Positions 11,501-17,600 of a stretch of 20,330 nucleotides of DNA are shown here, in pieces. Under the pieces are notes generated by a model. The model ran no database searches. It saw nothing but the letters and a program-made list of their open reading frames with translations, and had not been told where the DNA came from. Position numbers and translations under genes: made by a program. The stretch is from assembly GCA_008931825.1 (NCBI GenBank), contig QXVZ01012232.1:1-20330 (forward strand), written 5' to 3'. Within the stretch, counting starts at the first letter, position 1; every line of letters begins with the position of its first letter. The stretch comes from Phallusia fumigata (taxonomy: Eukaryota > Chordata > Ascidiacea > Phlebobranchia > Ascidiidae).

Positions 11501-12322
11501 ATTCATTTCTGAAAACTTGAAGAAAATGGGATAATATTTTTGTAAATGGTTTTGTTGAACAACCAGCTGCATTGCTATTGTAGATTTTCCGGAACCAAAG
11601 GGGCCTACAACAACTGACCGACGATTGTTAAGCACCCCTTCTAAAAAAATTTCCCACCCTATGCCTTGAACCCCTTTTTCTCGAATTTTATGCTCCTTTA
11701 AGGAACCAGTGGATGTAAAAAAATTTAGTACATCAATCTCTGGACCACAGTTTACATCACATGACAAATTACTATCAATTTTTTCTGAGACTGTTGAACG
11801 TTGTTGTTTCAAAAGTTTGGCAACTTCATCTGCAAAGCAAAAAAATGACTGCAACGTCAACAAAATTGCAGTGCATATAGCTTGTTTAGCTTAATATTTA
11901 CTTTATTCATTTAATGAAAGCAATATATACTTTAATCTATAGCATTAATCTATACCAGACTCAGGCCAGCAAATATACATACATACATGTTGTTCCAATA
12001 AAACAAATATATTTACTTTAGCATTTCACTGTTTTTGAGGGGTTATTTTGCTCTTTGCATGTTCTTTGTCAAATAGAATTTTCTACCTGGATAGTTTTTG
12101 TCTGCATCCACACTTGAATCTGCTTCTCCTTCCCCATCTCCATCTACAGTTGCAACAATTGGCTTCTTGTCCTAAACACAATACAAATAGAATTTTCTAT
12201 CTGTTAAATAACACAGTGTTGCACTTCCATGCTGTTACTAAATACTAAGCTAACTTTGCTGATATATTGTGGCATATGTATAAACATGCTTTTACCTCCT
12301 CAGTTTTTTCAGAGTGAGACAT
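4256..12322 (-). CDS. NACHT-LRR protein with C-terminal IRE1/RNase L-type kinase and KEN RNase, ~1098 aa
   Basis: Eighteen exons, in transcript order: 12322-12296, 12171-12087, 11829-10600, 10446-10378, 9524-9274, 8918-8727, 8662-8614, 8539-8457, 8363-8309, 8132-8063, 7907-7760, 6965-6909, 6711-6573, 6456-6293, 6165-6027, 5770-5628, 5530-5312, 4432-4256. All introns are GT-AG and every junction agrees in phase. The total is 3297 coding bases. The start is the first ATG after an in-frame TGA about 55 bases upstream. Domain order: acidic leader 1-40; NACHT and helical domains about 95-470; leucine-rich repeats about 525-600; linker 619-680; kinase about 687-967; KEN RNase about 968-1098. No signal peptide or membrane segment is seen, so it is probably cytosolic. 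By family logic, NACHT oligomerisation would bring kinase-KEN modules together and activate RNA cleavage; this function is inferred. An unseen 5' exon or a rival split into two genes cannot be excluded. Confidence 0.85.
5628..8132 (-). CDS. IRE1/RNase L-type protein kinase domain, seven exons of the NLR-KEN gene
   Basis: Exons 8132-8063, 7907-7760, 6965-6909, 6711-6573, 6456-6293, 6165-6027 and 5770-5628 encode residues 681-967. Motifs in order: a degenerate glycine loop (YEIGEHIADGTAGS); K717 in PYVTKVLD; E732 in the C helix; HENIVCYY; the hinge IVMEMC; VHRDLKPHN (H820-N827); ADFG (D840-G842); and APE (865-867). After these come KQESDIYVLGLFFYFVLSKG and GEHPFG, close to the IRE1 sequence around SHPFG, then LRPTIQMVEKHIAFW, matching the IRE1 RPSAKHVLKHPFFW block that leads into KEN. 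All catalytic residues are retained, unlike RNase L, whose kinase is degenerate. It may bind nucleotide and could phosphorylate. The last donor (AAAA|GTATGT at 6026) is chosen by phase and homology. Confidence 0.85.
8309..8662 (-). CDS. Linker exons between LRR and kinase of the NLR-KEN gene
   Basis: Three short exons (8662-8614, 8539-8457, 8363-8309) encode residues 619-680. The stretch is rich in Ser, Thr, Asp and Glu (for example TFTSDETVIKESVSSVQS) and predicted disordered by composition. It joins the repeats to the kinase in the same frame on both sides. Two acceptor choices lie 10 bases apart at the start of the second exon; only the upstream one (TAATACAG|GA) keeps the frame. No known domain is recognised. 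Confidence 0.65.
8727..9524 (-). CDS. Leucine-rich repeat exons of the NLR-KEN gene
   Basis: Exons 9524-9274 and 8918-8727 encode residues 471-618. Ribonuclease-inhibitor-like repeats are visible: VQQLILSGCDL, then LNTIDISNNLLSNAAILCL, then IERTLIMNNC, with a spacing of about 28-30 residues. That gives two to three repeats, far fewer than in most NLRs. The exon junction falls between HVK and LNT, preserving the repeat register, which supports the splice. Residues 471-524 before the repeats are helical and leucine-rich and look like the NLR helical domain 2 to LRR transition. In NLRs this part senses ligand or holds the protein autoinhibited; its role here is inferred. Confidence 0.75.
8925..9270. 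repeat. Intron with a copy of the 129-bp repeat phrase
   Basis: The intron between the two LRR exons holds, around 9098-9165, TTTTAGGAGACTAACAGTGG followed by TTGCTGGGGCTATGAAGTCA. This matches the repeat phrase TTAGGGGGCTAGTGGGGTAA then CTGGGGCTATGGGGTCAA that is arrayed at 13090-13430. No coding sequence is seen. Confidence 0.45.
9643..10180. repeat. Intron repeats: hAT-like end and 129-bp repeat copy
   Basis: CAGGAGTTGGCAACCTTTTG at 9643 is typical of one terminus of an hAT-type inverted-repeat element; a matching right terminus was not found. From about 9876 the sequence reads CCAGTGGGGGTTAACTGCTG and then CCATAACGGCATGCTGTGTA. This is a diverged unit of the repeat family arrayed at 13090-13430. 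The whole stretch is intron of the NLR-KEN gene; the plus-strand open stretch at 9952-10164 inside the repeat is not considered a gene. Confidence 0.4.
10378..10446 (-). CDS. Short exon after the NACHT module of the NLR-KEN gene
   Basis: Sixty-nine bases encode residues 448-470 (CETSRKHDIFLAFLKNVKHD), a helical segment linking the NACHT-associated helices to the LRR region. The acceptor is TTTTCAG and the donor CAAG|GTAAAC, both phase 1. If the downstream intron is retained, translation runs ten more codons to a stop at 10346-10348. That would give a NACHT-only protein lacking LRR, kinase and RNase. Confidence 0.7.
10600..11829 (-). CDS. NACHT NTPase module, single large exon of the NLR-KEN gene
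   Basis: One 1230-base exon encodes residues 38-448. It shows Walker A GPFGSGKST (113-121), Walker B LLLILDACDEAD (185-195) matching the NACHT hhhhDGxDE form, and a sensor-like KVFTSRYSS (compare TSRP in NLRs). Next comes LLAGHPWFLQFIL, which fits the winged-helix GxP region, and then LCFFDPLLIDYFSACHVM, which fits the FxHxxxqEFlaA block of helical domain 2. A whole NACHT in one large exon is typical of animal NLR genes. NACHT ATPases are nucleotide-switched oligomerisation modules. No death-fold, CARD or pyrin domain precedes it; only about 95 mostly polar residues do. Confidence 0.9.
12087..12322 (-). CDS. N-terminal exons and start codon of the NLR-KEN gene
   Basis: Exon 1 (12322-12296) encodes MSHSEKTEE. 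Exon 2 (12171-12087) encodes a very acidic stretch (VATVDGDGEGEADSSVDADK). The donor of exon 1 (GAGGAG|GTAAAA) and acceptor of exon 2 (TGTTTAG) are in phase 0, and the exon 2 donor CCAG|GTAGAA passes phase 1 to the NACHT exon. An in-frame TGA upstream, with no ATG in between, supports this start. The composition is low-complexity, so this part rests on splice logic rather than homology. Confidence 0.6.
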
Positions 12323-12329
12323 CTTGTTG

Positions 12330-12980
12330 AAGCTTGTCAAAGAAGCACCAATATCAGGTAATGTTTTGCATCAGTACTGATACTATTGTAAAAACATGTC
12401 AAAAACACATGATGAAGTATATGTATATATATACTCATAAAACGAAACGTCCAAAATACAGAAACTTAATAATGTACACAGGTGTTGGGTCTGTATGCAA
12501 ATTATTGTCCATCATTGCACAGTTAACATAGCCCTGCATTCTAATGCAAAACAAATTCTATAACATTCTAAAAATTGTCAACAAAATTATAAGTCTTGTT
12601 CACATACGAACACAAAATCAATCATTGTGTTATTTTCTGTGCAAGCAGAAAAGCATGGGTTCTTAGTTGTTGAAAACGCTTTTTGGTAAATTTATACATG
12701 TTAAAAATAGTTTTGTACACTGTAAATATATGTGACATGATAGAAGGTGTTTTTAATCAATTTGTGTGGTACAATTTAATCATAGTCTCTGTGGTTAGGA
12801 ACATTAACAACACAAAACAATATCACTCTGATTTAATGAACAATTTGCCCAAATATTATATTATTATTTAAATTATTTAATATAAAAATGATTGACCAAC
12901 TTTTGGGGCAAGTGGAATAATTGCTCTAACTGCAGGGTACAACTATACAAACAAACAATAACCCACAGACTGTTAACGTT
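12330..12980. other. AT-rich intergenic DNA upstream of the NLR-KEN gene
   Basis: No exon is supported. It contains short AT-rich tracts such as the TA-rich run near 12418-12435 and a near-palindromic TTATTTAAATTATTTAA around 12863-12880. Promoter elements for the minus-strand gene should lie here, but I cannot point to a specific one. Confidence 0.4.
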
Positions 12981-13089
12981 TGAAATGTTTCAAGAGTTTA
13001 ATTCGGCATTCTAGTGATACTAGGAGTCGGAGTCAGTTTTTACTTTCTGTTCTGCAGGCAGAAAAACATAGGTCCCACACACACATACC

Positions 13090-13430
13090 AGTTTCAACAT
13101 TGTTTAATCATTTGTCTCATTTAAGGTTCCAACAGGGTAATTGCTGGGGCTATGAGGTCAAATAAAGAAATCAGCCACCACAATGGCATGTTCGACAAAC
13201 TGTGTAAATTTAAAACTATTCGGACTTTGTTTGATAGTTTGCCCCATTTTAGGGGGCTAGTGGGGTAACCACTGGGGTTATGGTGCCAAATTATTATTTA
13301 TATACACCACGATGGTATGTTGTACAAACTGTGTAAATTTTTAACTGTTCAAACATTGTTTAATAATTTGACTCTTTTTAGGGGGCAAGTGGGATATGAC
13401 ACATCACCATGACAATATCGACCAGCCATG
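13090..13430 (+). repeat. Degenerate ~129-bp tandem repeat array
   Basis: The phrase ACAAACTGTGTAAATTT occurs at 13195 and again at 13324, a period of 129. Each unit also carries a TTTAGGGGGCTAGTGGGGTA-like block, a CTGGGGCTATGGGGTCAA-like block, and CCACNATGGTATGTT before the ACAAACT phrase. Two full units and flanking partial ones are visible. Diverged copies recur at about 9098, 9876, 13680-13860, 14620-14720 and 14770-14900, so this is a dispersed family as well as a small array. Confidence 0.65.
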
Positions 13431-13442
13431 GGTGCAACAGGT

Positions 13443-13492
13443 GTCGCTTGTGTTTCCCTGAGCAAGAAACTTAAGCGGCATTGCTCCACCCA
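13443..13492 (+). repeat. SINE tail fragment
   Basis: GTCGCTTGTGTTTCCCTGAG followed by TTAAGCGGCATTGCTCCACC matches the tail of the tRNA-headed element at 18995-19125, read on its minus strand. The tRNA-like head is absent here, so this is a fragment or a related shared tail. The C-run of 11 bases at 13614-13624 and the (AAAC)n tract near 13642 further on are simple sequence. Confidence 0.45.
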
Positions 13493-13659
13493 AATTGAAG
13501 TCACCAACTTTCAAAAAATCGAAAAAATTAAATAAAAAATGATCCAACGGAACTGCAATGAAGCAGGTAGCTTGACGGCAAACTCATAATGAGCATAATG
13601 CATTCAGGCGTTGCCCCCCCCCCCTCAGGATAAAAATGAAACAAACAAACAAACAATGT

Positions 13660-14080
13660 GCAGGTAACATTTCAGTATTTCAGGGTCTAGTGGGCCAACC
13701 CTTGGGGCTATGGGGTCAATTGAAACAGATAGCACACTGCCATGATCGTATCTACCAGCTGAGATAGTTTCAAACAAATCCATTAAACTTTTTCTTTCAA
13801 GTGCATGGACATGCTGCAGGGTGAAAAAGATAACAAACAGAGTGAAAACAATATGCGTCCTATTTAGGGAAGTGGACCCAGGTTTTTGACACTTAAAATC
13901 ACTTTTGCAATGCTACAAGCCCACAAAAATTTTTGTAAAATTTTAAAATAATTTCAGTTTTTCCCCACTGTGTATTTTAGATTGAAAACTAAAGCTACTC
14001 AAGTGTCGATTAAATTAGTTTTTAATTGTATTTTGCCAGGTAAATCCCCGGAATTTCCCGTTGAAACATTGCTGGGAGGA
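13660..14080. repeat. Diverged repeat copies left of the hAT element
   Basis: CAGGGTCTAGTGGGCCAACC then TTGGGGCTATGGGGTCAATT (about 13680-13720) is another unit of the 129-bp family. ATCTACCAGCTGAG and TGCAGGGTGAAAAAGA...AACAAACAGAGTGAAAA (13750-13850) recur in similar form at 14612-14720, on the other side of the hAT element. No gene is seen. Confidence 0.45.
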
Positions 14081-14090
14081 AACCTGAGAC

Positions 14091-14601
14091 CAGGGGTCTC
14101 AAACTCAAATGTCTTCGGGGCCAATGGAAAACTTGAAAGTACCCCGAGGGCCTCACTACGAGAACAGTAATTTTGCAAATGTCAACTACTACGTTTAACC
14201 TGTTATCGGTATACTACTGCAATTAGGTTATTTGCACTGCGTTTCAAATTTGTTGGCTATCATGCTTCTTTGATGTACAGCTATCACTCTTCTTTGATAC
14301 TGATAGACCAAAACAAGCTGATAAACAAAAATGTAGCAAAATGAAAGAATCAGCTGTGCATCCGCCATCTTAAAAGATTTACAAAGGGACAATGGTACTT
14401 CAGTGATGCAACAATCGCAACAGCCAATTCTTATCAGAAAAGGCTAGTACAGATTTCTCCCTTAAACCTTGCATCTAGATTTTATTTGTACCTTAGAATA
14501 AACGTATCAGCTGACTTGCTAGCGGGGCATTTTAATCGGCCCCAAGTGAAAATGCTCCGCAGGCCGCACAAAAACACCTGGCGGGCTGTTAGAGACCCCT
14601 G
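14091..14601 (+). mobile_element. Non-autonomous hAT-type DNA transposon (511 bp)
   Basis: The left end CAGGGGTCTCAAAC and the reverse complement of the right end, CAGGGGTCTCTAAC, match at 13 of 14 bases. The flanking 8-mers CCTGAGAC (14083-14090) and CCCTAGAC (14602-14609) agree at 6 of 8, with the A at position 7 expected for hAT target sites; they are an aged 8-bp target duplication. Subterminal GGGGCC...GAGGGCC and GGCCGC motifs are also typical. There is no transposase coding sequence, so it would have moved in trans. Confidence 0.75.
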
Positions 14602-15640
14602 CCCTAGACCATATCTACCAGATTTAAAAGTTTCATTCTAATCAACCAACCATTCTATGGCAAAAGTGCAAATACAAGCTGCAGGGTCAAAAATTTATGA
14701 AACAAACAGAGTAAAATAATATGTGTACGTAACAATAATAAAATAACGACATAATAATGATACATCACAAAGGACTGATTTAGGGCAACTTATTTGGGCT
14801 ATAGTATCTAATAAACAAATCGGTACACAAGAACACGGCAATTACCAAATTTACTAACAGTGTGGACCTAGTGTTTATGGACTACAGGGTCAAACGGCAC
14901 CACTGGTCTATTTGCAAAAAAACTAAACTATCAGTGACATGTAGCAGCCCCATCTGTATGAAAATTTATAATTGAGTGCAGTTAGGAAAAATTTTGGTTA
15001 CATTTGTAATTCCTCACATTTGTATGCATTCCACATTTAATGGACAATAAATTTGTTTGCAAATAAACAAATCCAATCCCAAACCAACATTTATGCTCAT
15101 TAACTGGTAGACAACATACTAGTGCAAAAAGTTGAATGTTTACTGAACAACACAAACTAACATTTTAGCAAACAGAAAAAAATTATGTCATAATTTTAAA
15201 ATTGTCATGTGGGAACATAAATTGTACTTTGATACTTTGCCTAAAATACCGTTTCATAGCTAAAATATCACTTTGCGTTTTGACATAAGAAGGATGAACC
15301 AAATGCCTCCTGTATTTTGATCTTTTCTGAAACAACCACCCAACATTTTCCAAGGTGAATGGCTGGAATTTGATTTTATTAATGTTGACAAGAGGTTTTT
15401 ACAGCTTATTTTTTTAATTCCCGAATAAAACGTTTTTGAAATCAGCCTACTCGTTTCGCTTATGAAATCGAGTTACATTACCCTACAACAGGAGTTGATA
15501 TTAAACAGCACAGACTTACTTCCGCTTTTTAGCGCAGGTTGAATATAGGTGGGACTGCAAGAATTGGCAATTGCGTAACAAATCCAAGAATAGAAACATT
15601 ACACGAATTTACTTTGCACAATGCAATCCTAAAATTGTCT
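14602..15640. other. Intergenic DNA with repeat remnants
   Basis: Bases 14612-14900 hold diverged units of the repeat family described at 13090-13430 (GCTGCAGGGTCAAAAA, TTAGGGCAACTTATTTGGGC). From about 14950 to 15640 the DNA is AT-rich and unique-looking. I see no exon, RNA gene or element there. Confidence 0.4.
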
Positions 15641-15692
15641 TAATTTGTTGTCTGCAGAAGAGTGGTGTAAACAAATTGCAAAATATAATTTA

Positions 15693-15776
15693 CATATTTG
15701 TATTTGGCGCGAACATTCGGTGATCTTCAATGATCGCCGTATGACCTTTGCTTCGCACCCATCTCGTGAAACCATA
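15693..15776 (-). pseudogene. Relic of the last exon of the glycine-rich receptor gene
   Basis: On the minus strand, TTTCACGAGATGG... through ATTGAAGATCACCG...CCAAATACAAATATGTAA parallels the end of the receptor gene's last exon at 17053-17138 (TTTCACGAGATGG..., ATTGAAGGTCACCCA..., CCAAGTACAAATCTGTAG). The final translated stretch IEDHRMFAPNTNM parallels IEGHPTFVPSTNL. The copy is 2 bases shorter between these blocks, so the frame shifts. It is a decayed partial duplicate about 1.36 kb from the original. Upstream parts of the exon are not recognisable beside it. Confidence 0.6.
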
Positions 15777-16114
15777 GATAACTTACCACGGATGCCAAAC
15801 CTATTGTCATGGTCATTGTTCAGCGCTTCTAGTTGTCGCCCGTAAAAATGTATGCTGTGCTACCAGCTGGACGACTGATTTCTGTTCCGGTTGCGTAATA
15901 TTTTTTAGTAACTGGTTACTTGATTCGGCTTTCCCAAAAAACTTTTTAAGGTTTTGGATACAACCGATGCTTGCAGAAGTCGCATTTTGTACAAAGTACC
16001 GCAATATTAATCAATCAATAGCCTCATTTGTGCCAACTTAACAAAACAATTAATAACAATAAGTTTCGATCATTGTGCGGCAAGGAGGCGTCGAATAACC
16101 GCTATGGTTTTCAG

Positions 16115-16210
16115 GTCCAGATGCCCCTTGTGCCGTATTGCAACAAAGAGTAGCAGCAGCTCCAGCTATTTATCAAACAAGATTCCCGAGGAACTGTTTG
16201 TCGTGTTGTT
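16115..16210 (+). CDS. Possible small terminal exon with a CPLCR motif
   Basis: After an acceptor-like TTTTCAG, frame 2 is open to a TGA and encodes about 31 residues beginning SRCPLCRIATKSSSSSS. CPLCR is the last zinc-ligand pair of many RING fingers. No other RING part is found upstream in the window, and the serine run comes from a short AGC repeat. Another frame of the same stretch is also open, so this is only a candidate. Confidence 0.15.
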
Positions 16211-16509
16211 ATGAGAGGAAGATTTTGGAGAGGTGGCAGGGTGAAAAGCATAAAAAGGCTTTTTGCTCCCCAAAAAGCGTCTGAAATTCTGGATATCGTT
16301 GAGCCGTTACAATTTGTATTCCGTGCACTATACCCATATTCCAGAATCTCTTCTAATGTCGATACAAAACAATTTACACCAGTGATACACCGAAGTTTTG
16401 GCTACAACATTTTAACATACAATTATCACCAAATAGCCTATCAAGCAGGACAATTCAACTTTTTGAGGCGGAAACCAATGTTGTAAAATTGGTTTGTTTA
16501 TATCGTTCT

Positions 16510-16657
16510 GGGTCAAAACTTTATTATTTTGGCTGCATAATCTGACCGCTTCGCTCATGATCACACTGACTTGTCGGATGTAGAAGCAAGCGGGGACCAC
16601 GATCCATGTGCGACTTCCGGCTGTGAAGTATTTGTAAAGATCGCAGCTAAAATGTGA
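16510..16657 (+). pseudogene. Decayed copy of exon 2 of the secreted peptide gene
   Basis: AATCTGAC...TTCGCT.ATGATCA...TGTCGGATGTAGAAGCAAG...GATCCATGTG parallels exon 2 at 1773-1867 almost base for base, including the preceding intron sequence (AAAACTTTATT). The acceptor AG has become AT (GGCTGCAT), and the original stop is lost so the frame runs to a TGA at 16655-16657. The cysteine pair has changed to CATSGC. No copy of exon 1 was found. It is a pseudogene or a paralogue in decay about 15 kb from its relative. Confidence 0.55.
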
Positions 16658-17052
16658 TGCGAGTAACACACAACATACCGAGAAAACTGGTTTATATTTT
16701 TATGTTTTTGACATAAAAATCATTTTTATTTTCTGTTTCCAGAACAAATAAGCCACAATGTATTCGAACACAAAAATCAGCAAGCCTCACTTCCGTTGTC
16801 CTGCACGCCAAAAAAACGTTTTAACTCCTTTATCTTTAACTCGCATCTTTATGAGTTGATTCCTTCATAGACATACTTCCCCATTTTAAAGATTAAATGA
16901 TGATTGTAAGGGAGTTACGTGTTAAATCAAGGTGAAAGAATATTATAGGAATTCAATTTTCGTGCGGTGACAGCAAAGCCAGTTAAAACATACACGTTTG
17001 GTGTCTGCCGCTTAAGAGATTGTCCAGTCCATAGAAAAGTGGAAATAAGTCT
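16658..17052. other. Intergenic / 3' end region of the receptor gene
   Basis: No coding sequence is seen. TTTATT near 16725 reads AATAAA on the minus strand and could serve the receptor gene, roughly 330 bases after its stop. This is a weak assignment. Confidence 0.3.
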
Positions 17053-17600
17053 CTACAGATTTGTACTTGGCACAAAAGTTGGGTGACCTTCAATGGCGCC
17101 ACCCTGACCCCGGCTCCGCAGCGCCATCTCGTGAAACATGTTTAATTTTTGACGAAATTCTCTTTTCTGTTCCTCGCTAACAAGCTCGTCCGGAATCCCC
17201 GGGGTAAGAGGTGGGGTTGGGGGCGGGGGTGGCAAGCTGCCCCCTTCCCCGTCATCATCGTCGCTGTAGTCATGACCAGCCATAGTGGAAGTTTCGGCGT
17301 CAGTGCTCTCAAATCCGGTAAACGACGAGTTCATTCGGGAGATCTTACGTCCGCGGTATCGCAGCTTGCCCGTTGGGGTATCGACAACGAATTTGCCGTC
17401 GTTGACTCCAGTCGCCATCGATGATACGCTCGAAGCAGTCGATTCGCTATCCGAGTCGATGCCGCCCGGCTCCTGCACAGGAGGTCGTGGAAAATTCGCC
17501 TTTGCTCGCCAGCGCTCGATCGCTGACGTCATTGGGTTGTAATCCTGTGGTGTAAGTTGGCCAGGACTGTCGCTGTCCGTGTAGAAATTATGATCAGGTT
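17053..17600 (-). CDS. Last exon: cytoplasmic tail of the glycine-rich receptor
   Basis: 548 bases encode 182 residues and TAG. The tail is acidic and serine-rich, with TDSDSPG, IDSDSESTASSVSS and YSDDDDGEGG. It carries NFPRPPV, which fits a short EVH1/SH3-type proline motif, and PPPPPTPPLTP. A charged helix (EEQKREFRQKLNMFHEMALR) precedes the C terminus PSTNL, whose T-N-L end fits a class I PDZ ligand (S/T-x-hydrophobic). GC content is much higher here than in the NLR-KEN gene. No kinase, phosphatase or death domain is present. Confidence 0.8.

Noticed and set aside
13630..13660. CRISPR-like or regulatory meaning of the C-run and AAAC repeats
   Set aside because: These are simple-sequence tracts in repeat-rich eukaryotic DNA, with no spaced direct repeats.
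16211..16486. Plus-strand 91-aa ORF starting MRGRFWRGG
   Set aside because: No homology, signal or splice support. Part of it overlaps other open frames, and it lies among decayed duplicates.
17149..17542. Plus-strand ORFs opposite the receptor's last exon
   Set aside because: They are antisense shadows caused by the higher GC content of the minus-strand coding exon, with no splice context or domain.
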